In this document: positions 19,482 to 29,478 of the stretch, in pieces | Layout of the letters: every line of letters begins with the position of its first letter | Position numbering within the stretch: position 1 is the stretch's first letter | Source: Devosia rhizoryzae | GTDB taxonomy: Bacteria > Pseudomonadota > Alphaproteobacteria > Rhizobiales > Devosiaceae | Length of the DNA: 64,000 bases | Direction: 5' to 3' | NCBI RefSeq assembly: GCF_016698665.1 | Contig: NZ_CP068046.1 | Span: forward strand, 3,162,001 to 3,226,000 | Notes under the pieces: generated by a model | The model's input: the letters and a program-made list of their open reading frames with translations, nothing else | The model's database searches: none | What the model was told of the DNA's origin: nothing | Program-made: the position numbers and the translations under genes

Positions 19482-19670
19482 ATGGACGAGGAAAGCCAGG
19501 CCAAGGTGTTGTCCCCCGCAGCGCAGCGAGCGCTGGAGGAAGCCGAACAGCGCCGCCGCGAGATCGATGCCGCGACTGCCATGGCGCCCAAGGAAAAGGG
19601 TGGCCGCGGCGGGCTCGAGCCAAGCCGCTACGGCGATTGGGAGATCAAGGGGCTGACGAGCGATTTTTGA
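19482..19670 (+). CDS. DUF1674 / SDHAF4-like succinate dehydrogenase assembly factor
   Basis: A 62-residue protein. It ends with the family signature GGLEPSRYGDWEIKGLTSDF; the mitochondrial homologue SDHAF4 promotes assembly of the flavinated succinate dehydrogenase subunit with SdhB. The N-terminal part is a charged helix (SPAAQRALEEAEQRRREID) and the middle is rich in K and G. The ATG at 19482 was chosen because the conserved C-terminal block then falls at the usual spacing. Divergent from htpX, an arrangement seen in relatives. The family role in bacteria is inferred from the eukaryotic homologue. Confidence 0.88.
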   Translation: MDEESQAKVLSPAAQRALEEAEQRRREIDAATAMAPKEKGGRGGLEPSRYGDWEIKGLTSDF

Positions 19671-19691
19671 GGTGGCTGCTGTGCCGGGGTA

Positions 19692-19803
19692 GCCCTCATC
19701 CTGAGGAGCGAAGCGTCTCGAAGGACGAGGGCGTGGCACCGGGCCTCCACTCGCCCACCTCGTGGTTCGAGGCTGCGCTTCGCTGCGCACCTCACCATGA
19801 GGT
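19692..19803. repeat. Class A palindromic repeat, copy 4 (diverged)
   Basis: A longer, diverged copy opening GCCCTCATCCTGAGGAGCGA and closing CGCACCTCACCATGAGGT, with an extra inner inverted arm (GCGAAGCGTCTCGAAGGACGA against TTCGAGGCTGCGCTTCGC). It lies between the convergent SDHAF4-like and Flp pilin genes. Confidence 0.85.
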
Positions 19804-19811
19804 TCCCCGGC

Positions 19812-19961
19812 TCACCCCGGCAAAATATCGGTAATATTGAAGCCCGCCGCAGACACGGCAAAGGTCGTCACCACCGTTACGATGGCAGCAATCAGAGCAT
19901 ACTCGACGGCGCTGACGCCGGTCTCGTCTCGCAACAGTTTTCGCAATACGCGCAACAACAT
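19812..19961 (-). CDS. Flp-family type IVb pilin (orphan)
   Basis: A 49-residue pilin precursor. A short basic leader (MLLRVLRKLLRDETG) precedes a hydrophobic segment starting with the Flp-type motif GVSAVEYALIAAIVTVV, where the glutamate at mature position 5 and the tyrosine are diagnostic. Cleavage by a prepilin peptidase after the glycine before VSAVEY is predicted. The ATG at 19961 gives the usual leader length; an ATG further upstream would add 13 residues. No cpa/tad assembly genes are adjacent, so this copy is an orphan that may use a Tad machine encoded elsewhere. Confidence 0.85.
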   Translation of the reverse strand: MLLRVLRKLLRDETGVSAVEYALIAAIVTVVTTFAVSAAGFNITDILPG

Positions 19962-20022
19962 AGGCTTACTCGACCGCATAGGTCCAAGATGCACAAGCAA
20001 TCCTGAACAGGAGGTGAATGGC

Positions 20023-20556
20023 CTAGCTTTGCGCCTTTGCGATGGCGGGGAGCACTTCGGTCTCGATCGTCTGCGGCGTCAGCGGGCCCACATGCTTGAA
20101 GACGATGGTGCCGCTCCGATCGACCAAAAAGGTCTCGGGCACGCCATAGACACCCCAGTCGATGGAGACGCGGCGATCGCGATCGGCGCCGATGGCATCG
20201 TAAGGGTTGCCGAGTTCGGCAAGGAAGGCCACGGCATTTTCCGGCGCATCGGAATGGTTGATGCCGAAAAGACGAATGCCGGTTTCAGCTTTTACCGCTT
20301 CGAGCAGTGGATGCTCGTCGCGGCAGGGAATGCACCAGGAAGCAAAGACATTGACCAGGGTCGGCGCGCCCTGAAGCGACGCGGTGTCAAAGCCGGGGAC
20401 ATCGATGCCATCCACCGCCGCTAGGCTAAACTGCGGCGCCGGCTTGTCGATCAATACCGAGCGCACAAGGCTCGCGTCCCGGTCGATGGAGGTGGCAAAA
20501 ACGGCGACCAGCCCGATCAAAGCCAAAAGCGGCAGCGCGAAGAGAAGATAACGCAT
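20023..20556 (-). CDS. ccmG: Thiol:disulfide interchange protein CcmG/DsbE
   Basis: A 177-residue periplasmic thioredoxin-like protein with one N-terminal membrane anchor (residues about 3-22). The redox motif is C75-I-P-C78 in FASWCIPCRDEHPLL, with the family acidic residues after it. It keeps apocytochrome c CxxCH thiols reduced for heme attachment. It is the last gene of ccmA-B-C-D-G. The ATG at 20556 overlaps the ccmD stop as ATGA. Confidence 0.95.
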   Translation of the reverse strand: MRYLLFALPLLALIGLVAVFATSIDRDASLVRSVLIDKPAPQFSLAAVDGIDVPGFDTASLQGAPTLVNVFASWCIPCRDEHPLLEAVKAETGIRLFGINHSDAPENAVAFLAELGNPYDAIGADRDRRVSIDWGVYGVPETFLVDRSGTIVFKHVGPLTPQTIETEVLPAIAKAQS

Positions 20557-20702
20557 CAAGGGCGTTTGTCCCCAAGCTCGAGCAGCCGTGCCGCGGTGCG
20601 GCGGGCATCTAAAATGGTCCAGCCGATCAGTGCCGCGACGCCGAGAAAGACGCCGCAATAGGCGCCGATGATGAATTCGGCATGCTGGCCCAGTTCGATC
20701 AT
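20556..20702 (-). CDS. ccmD: Heme exporter protein CcmD
   Basis: A 48-residue single-pass membrane protein (MIELGQHAEFIIGAYCGVFL), with the family pattern HAxFIxxAY followed by a hydrophobic helix and a basic C-terminal stretch (LDARRTAARLLELG). CcmD helps release holo-CcmE from the CcmABCD complex. Its start overlaps the ccmC stop and its stop overlaps the ccmG start, both by ATGA. Confidence 0.92.
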   Translation of the reverse strand: MIELGQHAEFIIGAYCGVFLGVAALIGWTILDARRTAARLLELGDKRP

Positions 20703-21460
20703 GCGGCATCCCCCCGGGCAGCCTTGCGCTCCAGCGTCATCACCCGGCGGCGCTTGACCTCGGTATGCATGGCCACGAGCTGCAGCGTGATGAAGAGGAA
20801 GGTGAAGGCAAAGAACATGACGAAAAGCGGCGTCAGGATCGAGCCCGGCATTCTGGGTCCGTCGGCAGTAAAGACGCTGGCCGGCTGGTGCAGCGTCGAC
20901 CACCAATCAACGGAAAACTTGATGATCGGCACGTTGACCGCACCAACGAGGGTAAAGATCGCAACGATGCGCGCGGCCTTGAGCTGGTCGTCGAAGGCGC
21001 GCCACAGCGCGACGATGCCGAGGTAGATGAAGAGGAGAATGAGGGTCGAGGTCATGCGACCGTCCCATTCCCAGAACGTGCCCCAGGTCGGTCGACCCCA
21101 AAGCGAGCCGGTGAAGAGCGCCATCGCGGTGAAGGCAGCGCCAAGCGGCGAGGCGGCTTTCATCGACACGTCGGCCATGGGGTGGCGCCAGACCAGGGTG
21201 CCAAGCGCCGAAACCGCCATGGTTCCGTAGACGAACTGGCTGAGCCAGGCGGTGGGCACATGCACATACATGATGCGCACCGTGTCACCCATCTGGTAGT
21301 CGGCCGGCGAATTGAAGAAAGCAAAGTAGAGGCCTGCCGCAAACAGTAGCGCCGTCAGGGCAACCAGCGGCCAGATCAGCGGCCGCGTCCACTGGACGAA
21401 CTGGCCGGGATGGGCCAGCCGGTTCCACCAGCTCATTTTGGGTGTGGTCTCAACCGTCAT
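20699..21460 (-). CDS. ccmC: Heme exporter protein CcmC
   Basis: A 253-residue heme-handling protein with six transmembrane helices. It contains the tryptophan-rich WWD motif WGRPTWGTFWEWDGRMTS, which binds heme with the flanking histidines (VHVPTAW, and the later H in WWSTLHQPAS). CcmC loads heme onto the chaperone CcmE. The ATG at 21460 gives MTVETTPKMSWWNRLAHPGQF, the family start. The open frame upstream of this is a shadow across ccmB. It begins 35 bp after the ccmB stop. Confidence 0.95.
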   Translation of the reverse strand: MTVETTPKMSWWNRLAHPGQFVQWTRPLIWPLVALTALLFAAGLYFAFFNSPADYQMGDTVRIMYVHVPTAWLSQFVYGTMAVSALGTLVWRHPMADVSMKAASPLGAAFTAMALFTGSLWGRPTWGTFWEWDGRMTSTLILLFIYLGIVALWRAFDDQLKAARIVAIFTLVGAVNVPIIKFSVDWWSTLHQPASVFTADGPRMPGSILTPLFVMFFAFTFLFITLQLVAMHTEVKRRRVMTLERKAARGDAA

Positions 21461-21495
21461 TTTCGCCGCTAACCCTTGCTTCCCTCGGAAGCGCT

Positions 21496-22161
21496 CTACT
21501 CCTCCCCCCACGCTATCGCAAGCGCGGCAGCAAAGGGAGAGAGTGCCAGCGCCATGAGACTGAGTGCCGCAAGAAAGAGCGTCGCCGCATTGCCTTGGCT
21601 CGGTCCTCCCAACGGCGCGATGACGCCGATGCCGAAGATCAGGACCGGCACGCAGAGAGGCGCGATCAGGATCGGCGCCAGGAGACCGCCGCGGCGTATG
21701 GCAACGGTCACCGCGGCCCCGAAGGCACCGAATGCCGCTAGGGCAGGGGTGCCGAGAAGCAGTGAGAGCACCGTGCGCCAGAAGGTGTCGAGATCCATGG
21801 CGAGGATTACGGCGAGGAAGGGCGAGGCGACGATCAGCGGCAGGGCCGAGGTCAGCCACTGGACGATCACTTTTGCGGCAATCACTGCGGACAGCGGCAG
21901 ATCGGCAAGGCGATAGAGGGCAAGAGTGCCGTCTTCGAGATCGGGGCGGAACAGGCGGTCCAGCCCCAGGAGCATCGACAAGAATGCCGCGATCCAGACC
22001 ACGCCCGGCGCAATGCGCGACAGCAGTTCCTGGTCCGGGCCGACGGCAAAGGGCACGATGGCGCCGACGATGATGAAGAACAGGAGCAGGGTTAGAACGT
22101 CGCCGCCACCGGCAAAAGCGAGGCGGAGGTCGCGGCGGATGACGCTCAGGAAGCCGGTCAT
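21496..22161 (-). CDS. ccmB: Heme exporter protein CcmB
   Basis: A 221-residue polytopic membrane protein with six hydrophobic helices. The motifs FFIIVGAIVPFAVGPD, DLEDGTLALYRLADLPLSAVI and the C-terminal ALALSPFAAALAIAW are those of the ABC permease CcmB. With CcmA it forms the ATP-driven release module of the heme-loading complex. Its ATG at 22161 overlaps the ccmA stop. Confidence 0.94.
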   Translation of the reverse strand: MTGFLSVIRRDLRLAFAGGGDVLTLLLFFIIVGAIVPFAVGPDQELLSRIAPGVVWIAAFLSMLLGLDRLFRPDLEDGTLALYRLADLPLSAVIAAKVIVQWLTSALPLIVASPFLAVILAMDLDTFWRTVLSLLLGTPALAAFGAFGAAVTVAIRRGGLLAPILIAPLCVPVLIFGIGVIAPLGGPSQGNAATLFLAALSLMALALSPFAAALAIAWGEE

Positions 22162-22784
22162 GGCGTGGCTCCCAGCTGCAATGTCGTGAGCGAGGAAACC
22201 GCGATATCGTCATGGGTGGCGATGACCGCAAGCCCACCTTCGGCCAGATGGGCGCTCAGCAAATCTGCCAGCAACACGCGTCCATCCGCGTCCAGTGCGG
22301 CACTCGGCTCATCGAGCAGCCACAGCGGGCGACGTGACACCAAAAGCCGCGCCAGCACCAGCCGTCGCTGCTGGCCCGCCGACAGGTAGCCGGCATCGAG
22401 TTTTGCGGTCTTGCCGAGCCCGACGCGGTCCAGCGCCGCATCCGCAGCCAAGCCGGTATGGCCGTTGAGCGCTGCCCAAAAGCCCAGCGTTTGCCGCACC
22501 GTCATCCTGGCTCTCACGGCATTGCGATGGCCGCAATAGTGGAGGGCAGGGCCGTCGTCCGGATCATGACCCTCTATCGTTACCGTGCCCTCGATCGGCG
22601 CGAGAAGACCCGCCAGCGTTAGCAGCAGCGTCGATTTGCCGGCCCCGTTCGGCCCCCGCAGCAGGAGCCCCGAGCCACCGGCAACGTCCAGCGCCAGACC
22701 GTGCGCCAGCATCGTTTCGCCACGGCCCACGGCAAGCCCTTGGGTGTGCAGCGATAGGGGGGAATAGACTTGCCCTTGGGTCAT
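22158..22784 (-). CDS. ccmA: Heme ABC exporter ATP-binding protein CcmA
   Basis: A 208-residue ABC ATPase. Walker A is GPNGAGKST at residues 44-52, the signature is YLSAGQQRR (about 133-141), Walker B is WLLDEP followed by SAAL, and the switch histidine is in VIATHDD. It powers the CcmABCD complex of cytochrome c maturation system I. The ATG at 22784 was preferred to an upstream in-frame start because it gives the usual length. It heads the ccmABCDG operon and is divergent from acnA, an arrangement conserved in Hyphomicrobiales. Confidence 0.95.
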   Translation of the reverse strand: MTQGQVYSPLSLHTQGLAVGRGETMLAHGLALDVAGGSGLLLRGPNGAGKSTLLLTLAGLLAPIEGTVTIEGHDPDDGPALHYCGHRNAVRARMTVRQTLGFWAALNGHTGLAADAALDRVGLGKTAKLDAGYLSAGQQRRLVLARLLVSRRPLWLLDEPSAALDADGRVLLADLLSAHLAEGGLAVIATHDDIAVSSLTTLQLGATP

Positions 22785-22854
22785 GACCCCATCTCGTATT
22801 GGAGCCAAGGTAGAACTGGCAAGGCCTCCCGCGATTGACTATAAGCCCTTAGAG

Positions 22855-22871
22855 ATTGGAAACATTCCAGA
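22855..22871. promoter_or_regulatory. Candidate Irr (ICE-like) operator upstream of acnA
   Basis: The 17-mer ATTGGAAACATTCCAGA centres on a perfect palindrome (TGGAA-ACA-TTCCA) with the spacing of the Irr ICE box TTTAGAAnnnTTCTAAA. It agrees with that consensus at 10 of 14 specified positions. It lies in the ccmA-acnA divergent promoter region, 70 bp before the acnA start. Irr is the heme-responsive iron regulator of Hyphomicrobiales, and aconitase and iron-using genes are known members of its regulon. Confidence 0.45.
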
Positions 22872-22941
22872 AAACGCATGACTTTCGATCGGCCCCACCG
22901 CCCGAAAGCATTGTGTTTCGAGCAGCAAAGGGCGGAGCCAA

Positions 22942-25629
<2,688 letters not shown>

Positions 25630-25655
25630 GCAGCGCTTACATGTTTTGAAAACGA

Positions 25656-25690
25656 AGTGGCGGTCCGCAGGGGCCGCCATTTTCATTTCT
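25656..25690 (+). terminator. Rho-independent terminator of acnA
   Basis: A stem TGGCGG (25658-25663) pairs with CCGCCA (25674-25679) around a 10-nt loop and is followed by TTTTCATTT, starting 27 bp after the acnA stop. Confidence 0.75.
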
Positions 25691-25766
25691 GTGATGGAGT
25701 TAGGAAAATGGGGTCTCACCCGCTTTTGACTAGCCCGTCTTAACTTCTCCGGCCTACAACATCCCC

Positions 25767-26501
25767 ATGTTTAGCCGCCCCGTTTTTGCCTTAATCGCTG
25801 GCGCTTCCGCGCTTCTGCATCCTGCCTCAGCCGGGGCGGAAACGCTTCGGGGCGAGCCCAAGGCCGTGGTCGAGCTTTTTACAAGCCAGGGCTGTTCTTC
25901 CTGCCCGCCGGCGGACGCGATGCTGACCAGCCTTGCCGGTCGCGACGATGTGGTGGCCCTGGCCTATCATGTCGACTACTGGGACTATATCGGCTGGCAA
26001 GACACCTTTGCCGCCCCCGCCTTTTCCGATCGCCAGCGCGGCTATGCCAAGAGCTGGGGGTCCTCCAGCATCTTTACCCCGCAAATGGTGATCAATGGCG
26101 AGGAGGGCGTCGTCGGCTCACGCCGCGACGAAGTACAGGACGCCGTTGCCTCGGCGCAGCTGCCGCTGGCGCTGACCATGGAAAAGCACGGTGACATGCT
26201 CAAGATCGGCATTCCCGCCGATGCCGGGCTGGGCGATGCCGGGATCTGGCTGGTCCGCTACCTCGATCGCGCCAAGGTCGATATCGACAGCGGCGAGAAT
26301 GCGGGCAAGGCCATGGTCTATACGCAGGTGGTCACCGACCGGCAGATGCTGGGCATGTGGGAGGCCAAGACTGGCGCCCAGATCAAGCTGCCGCTTGCCG
26401 AGCTTCGCGGCCAGGACAATGGCGGCTTCGCCCTCCTCGTGCAGCAGGAACGCAACGGCATGCCGGGTCCGATCCTGGGTGCTGCCGTCTACGAGTTCTA
26501 G
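25767..26501 (+). CDS. DUF1223 family exported thioredoxin-fold protein
   Basis: A 244-residue protein with a Sec signal peptide (cleavage near A24) and a thioredoxin-like core. The signature VVELFTSQGCSSCPPADA holds a CxxC pair at C43 and C46, followed by VVALAYHVDYWDYIGW and SSSIFTPQMVING. This is the DUF1223 family, often found just after acnA in Hyphomicrobiales. A periplasmic redox function is plausible but unproven. ATG at 25767. Transcription ends in a gap with a strong hairpin. Confidence 0.88.
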   Translation: MFSRPVFALIAGASALLHPASAGAETLRGEPKAVVELFTSQGCSSCPPADAMLTSLAGRDDVVALAYHVDYWDYIGWQDTFAAPAFSDRQRGYAKSWGSSSIFTPQMVINGEEGVVGSRRDEVQDAVASAQLPLALTMEKHGDMLKIGIPADAGLGDAGIWLVRYLDRAKVDIDSGENAGKAMVYTQVVTDRQMLGMWEAKTGAQIKLPLAELRGQDNGGFALLVQQERNGMPGPILGAAVYEF

Positions 26502-26504
26502 CGC

Positions 26505-26541
26505 AAAAAAGAGCCCGCTCCTTGGGGGCAGGGAGCGGGCG
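26505..26541. terminator. Hairpin between DUF1223 and DUF2794 genes
   Basis: GCCCGCTCC (26513-26521) pairs perfectly with GGAGCGGGC (26532-26540) around a 10-nt loop. The A-run at 26505-26510 makes it a canonical terminator on the minus strand; on the plus strand it is a strong stem without a U-tract right after the DUF1223 stop. Confidence 0.65.
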
Positions 26542-26740
26542 ACTTGACTCTATTGGAGGCTGTCGGCAACCGGGTTTCAGGTTTGGGGGCTCAGATGCCC
26601 GGCTGCCGATAGATCAAACCTGATCGTTCATTCTGGCGTGATCACGAGCAAAGCGTGACCGAAATGGGGAATTTTCCACCCTTGTTTTCGCCACTGAATG
26701 GGTCGATCATGACTGTGTCGTGACAGAGTAGAGGGCCATT

Positions 26741-27124
26741 TTGCAGGCTCCACCAGATCCATCGAAGGCTAATCTTTCCCTCGTGCATGTGGGTGAACCA
26801 CAACCGCAACCAGCGCGTCCGGCGCCTCCCGTCGTCGCCTTCGAGCGCCGTGAGCTGATGCTGATCCTTTCGGTCTATGGCCGCAAGGTCGCCTCCGGCG
26901 ACTGGCGCGACTATGCCATGGACTTCCTCAAGGATCGGGCGCTGTTCTCGATCTATGCTCGCGTTTCCGAACGCCCGCTTTTCGTCGTGGAGAAGAACCC
27001 CAAGCTGCGCAATCGGCAGGGCCAGTTCATGGTCACCAACCAGCAGGGCCGCGTCCTCAAACGCGGCCACGACCTCGCGCAGGTGCTGCGCGTGCTCGAT
27101 CCCGATCTGATGGTGGTCGGCTAG
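26741..27124 (+). CDS. DUF2794 domain-containing protein
   Basis: A 127-residue protein. The core AFERRELMLILSVYGRKVASGDWRDYAMDFLKDRALFSIYARVSE...VLKRGHDLAQVLRVLD is the DUF2794 family, which is found across Alphaproteobacteria and has no known function. The first 24 or so residues are proline-rich and probably disordered. The TTG at 26741 has a GAGGG ribosome-binding site 5 bases upstream; a GTG further in (about codon 15 or 17) is an alternative. A class A repeat follows and separates it from a convergent GNAT gene. Confidence 0.83.
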   Translation: MQAPPDPSKANLSLVHVGEPQPQPARPAPPVVAFERRELMLILSVYGRKVASGDWRDYAMDFLKDRALFSIYARVSERPLFVVEKNPKLRNRQGQFMVTNQQGRVLKRGHDLAQVLRVLDPDLMVVG

Positions 27125-27140
27125 CTAGGCTGCCTCTCCT

Positions 27141-27225
27141 AGACCTCATCCTGAGCCTGTCGAAGGACGAGGTCGCAGCCACTGAGTGCCCGACCTCGTG
27201 GTTCGACAAGCTCACCATGAGGTCT
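27141..27225. repeat. Class A palindromic repeat, copy 2
   Basis: Opens AGACCTCATCCTGAGCCTGT and closes AAGCTCACCATGAGGTCT. It fills the gap between the convergent DUF2794 and GNAT genes. Confidence 0.92.
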
Positions 27226-27232
27226 CATCTAA

Positions 27233-27730
27233 TTACAGCGCGCGCTGCAGGTGCACGATGTCGTGCCAGCGGTCGAACTTCAGTCCCACGGCCTCGTAAT
27301 AGCCGACGCGCTTGAACCCGAACTTTTCGTGGATGGCGATCGAGTTGGCGGTGTCGGCAGTGATCACGGCCAGCATCTGCTTGAAGCCAAAGGCGCGCGA
27401 CTGCTCCAGCAATTCGGTCAGAAGCGCCTTACCGATGCCGCGGCCCTTTTCCTCGGGATCGAGGTAGATCGAGTCTTCGCAGGTAAAGCGGTACGCCGCC
27501 CGGGGACGGTAAAAGCTCGCATAGGCATAGCCCACGGTCCGCCCTTCGCGCTCGGCAATGATCAGCGGGTGGCCGAGCCTTTTGAGTCCCGCATACTTTT
27601 CGGCGATCGCTTCCTCGCCCGGCGCTTCGGTGTCGAAGGTAATGGCGGTGTGGTCGACATAGTGCCGGTAGATCGTCGTGATCGCCGGGACGTCGGACCA
27701 CTGGAAGGGGCGAAGAACAAAATCGGACAT
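27233..27730 (-). CDS. GNAT N-acetyltransferase, phosphinothricin acetyltransferase-like
   Basis: A 165-residue GNAT enzyme. The acetyl-CoA motif A is IYLDPEEKGRGIGKALLTELLEQ (about residues 87-109). The N-terminal pattern LRPFQWSDVPAITTIYRHYVDHTAITFDTEAP, and FGFKRVGYYEAVGLKFDRWHDIVHLQR near the end, are typical of the PAT/Bar subfamily. Many such chromosomal homologues acetylate methionine sulfone/sulfoximine or other small amines, so resistance to phosphinothricin should not be assumed. The ATG at 27730 is the family start. A terminator hairpin lies only 17 bp upstream of this start codon. Confidence 0.88.
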   Translation of the reverse strand: MSDFVLRPFQWSDVPAITTIYRHYVDHTAITFDTEAPGEEAIAEKYAGLKRLGHPLIIAEREGRTVGYAYASFYRPRAAYRFTCEDSIYLDPEEKGRGIGKALLTELLEQSRAFGFKQMLAVITADTANSIAIHEKFGFKRVGYYEAVGLKFDRWHDIVHLQRAL

Positions 27731-27740
27731 GGCAGACCAA

Positions 27741-27773
27741 CAAAAAGACCGCAGCCCTTTTAGGCTGCGGTCC
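27741..27773 (-). terminator. Rho-independent terminator of the BI-1 gene, directly before the GNAT start
   Basis: GACCGCAGCC (27747-27756) and GGCTGCGGTC (27763-27772) form a 10-bp stem with a 6-nt loop, followed on the minus strand by a run of five Us. It lies 32 bp after the BI-1 stop and 17 bp before the GNAT start. Confidence 0.88.
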
Positions 27774-27804
27774 GATTGGTCGTCCAACCAATTTTAGGCC
27801 AATA

Positions 27805-28530
27805 TTACTCGCGGTTGCCGAAGAGGCGGAGCAGCATCATGAAGAGGTTGATGAAGTCGAGGTAGAGGCTCAGAGCGCCCATGATGGCGTTCTTGGCCAT
27901 GACGTCGGCGCCATAGTGCTCCGAATAGCTTTCCTTGATCTTCTGGGTGTCATAGGCGGTCAGACCGGTGAAGATCAGCACGCCCAGTACCGAGATCGCG
28001 AAATCGAGCATGGTCGAGCCCATGAAGATGTTCACGATCGAGGCGATGATGATGCCGATGAGGCCCATCATCAGGAAGTTGCCCATGCCGGTGAGGTCAC
28101 GCTTGGTGGTGTAGCCGTAAAGGCTCATCGCGCCGAACGTTGCGGCCGTGATGAAGAACACCTTGGCGATGGAAGCGCCGGTATAAACGAGGAAGATCGA
28201 GCTCAGCGACAGGCCCATGACGGCCGCGAAGGCCCAGAATACGGCTTGCGCGGCAGGCACGGAAAGCTTGTTGATGCCAAAGCTCAGCACCAGGACAAAG
28301 CCCAGCGGAGCCAGCATGATCACCCAGGCGAGCGGGCTGCCATAAAGCAGTTCGGCATTGGCCTGGCTCGACAGAGCCCACTGGCTAGTGAAATAGGCGA
28401 CAAGGCCCGTGACAACGAGGCCGACGCCCATGTAGTTGTAAACGCGCAGCATATAGCTGCGAAGGCCCTCGTCGATGGCCAAGGCCGAGCCGGCCCGCGC
28501 ACCGAGGGTCTGACGGTCATATTCAGCCAT
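27805..28530 (-). CDS. Bax inhibitor-1/YccA family membrane protein
   Basis: A 241-residue protein with seven hydrophobic segments. It carries BI-1 features: YNYMGVGLVVTGLVAYF at the start of the membrane region, GLSLSSIFLVYTGASIAKVFFITAATFGAMSLYGYTTKRDL in the middle, and the C-terminal TGLTAYDTQKIKESY followed by ALSLYLDFINLFMMLLRLFG. Bacterial homologues are pH-gated calcium-leak channels or FtsH-interacting proteins; the role here is inferred. ATG at 28530 (MAEYDRQTLGARAG); an upstream in-frame start would add 22 residues without similarity. Confidence 0.9.
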   Translation of the reverse strand: MAEYDRQTLGARAGSALAIDEGLRSYMLRVYNYMGVGLVVTGLVAYFTSQWALSSQANAELLYGSPLAWVIMLAPLGFVLVLSFGINKLSVPAAQAVFWAFAAVMGLSLSSIFLVYTGASIAKVFFITAATFGAMSLYGYTTKRDLTGMGNFLMMGLIGIIIASIVNIFMGSTMLDFAISVLGVLIFTGLTAYDTQKIKESYSEHYGADVMAKNAIMGALSLYLDFINLFMMLLRLFGNRE

Positions 28531-28731
28531 TCTTTGGTTCCCTTTCCCAAATGAACTTGCGGTCTTGTTACCGCCGGTGGGCATTGGCACTGCCACTTGC
28601 TGGTGAATATGGGGACGGTATTGCCCAATGACAAGGATTAATGGCCGCCTGCGACACGGTGGACTGGTCCGTTAGGCTCGCTGTGCTAGGCTCAAGCGAC
28701 GAATCGTGCGCCTGCCGCCAGGGAGGAAACC

Positions 28732-29271
28732 ATGCCCCGGCTCTTTACCGGTCTTGAAATCCCACCCGATCTCGGCTTTGCCCTGTCGCTGAAGCGCGGT
28801 GGGCTGACGGGGGCGCGCTGGATCGATCCGGAAAATTACCACATCACCTTGCGCTTCATCGGCGACGTCGATGCACAGACCGCCAATGACGTGGTCGACA
28901 GCTTAGACCGGCTTTCCAACTCCCTGCGCTTTGCGGTCCGGCTCACACATCTGGGCAGTTTTGGCGGCGACAAGCCGCGGGCGCTTTTCGCCGGTGTCGA
29001 GCCGTCCGAGGCGCTTTCAAGGCTGCAATCGGCGCAGGAACGCGTGCTGCAACGCGCCGGCATCGAGCCCAAAGGCCGGCGCTTTGTGCCCCATGTGACG
29101 CTTGCCCGGCTGCGCGGCACGTCGGCCGAAGAACTTGCCCGCTTTATCGCCGAAGCGGCCATGTTCGAGCCGCTGAGCTTCGTCCCGGCCCATTTCGTCC
29201 TCTACTCGAGCCGCGAGTCCACGGGCGGCGGACCCTACGTCATCGAAGAGACCTACCCGCTCTCCTCATGA
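28732..29271 (+). CDS. thpR: RNA 2',3'-cyclic phosphodiesterase
   Basis: A 179-residue 2H phosphoesterase (LigT/ThpR). The two catalytic HxT motifs are HITLRFIGD (about residues 43-51) and HVTLARLRG (about 121-129), and the start MPRLFTGLEIPPDL is typical. The enzyme opens 2',3'-cyclic phosphate RNA ends and may ligate tRNA halves in vitro. The ATG at 28732 follows a GGAGG ribosome-binding site. Confidence 0.92.
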   Translation: MPRLFTGLEIPPDLGFALSLKRGGLTGARWIDPENYHITLRFIGDVDAQTANDVVDSLDRLSNSLRFAVRLTHLGSFGGDKPRALFAGVEPSEALSRLQSAQERVLQRAGIEPKGRRFVPHVTLARLRGTSAEELARFIAEAAMFEPLSFVPAHFVLYSSRESTGGGPYVIEETYPLSS

Positions 29272-29478
29272 TCTCTCACGCCCTTGTTAGCGCTTCCTTT
29301 ACCGTTCCGGCCGAAACCGGGGACCGACACATGCTTGGTGCCCAAATGCCGCCGCGTTTGGCTTTCATTTGAGGCAAATACGGTCAAGGCCGGCGGGATT
29401 TGACGTCTTGGTAACCATGTTGGGGCACTGTGCGGGCAGGCAGTCTCCTAAGCTTTTTATTTAGAGGATGAATTGGCG

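Noticed and set aside
20699-22237. 512-codon minus-strand frame suggesting a fusion upstream of CcmC
   Set aside because: Its N-terminal half is an arginine/proline-rich shadow of ccmB. CcmC similarity starts at ATG 21460.
26642-27070. 142-codon minus-strand frame opposite the DUF2794 gene
   Set aside because: The plus strand encodes a recognisable DUF2794 protein over the same bases; the minus product has no family pattern.
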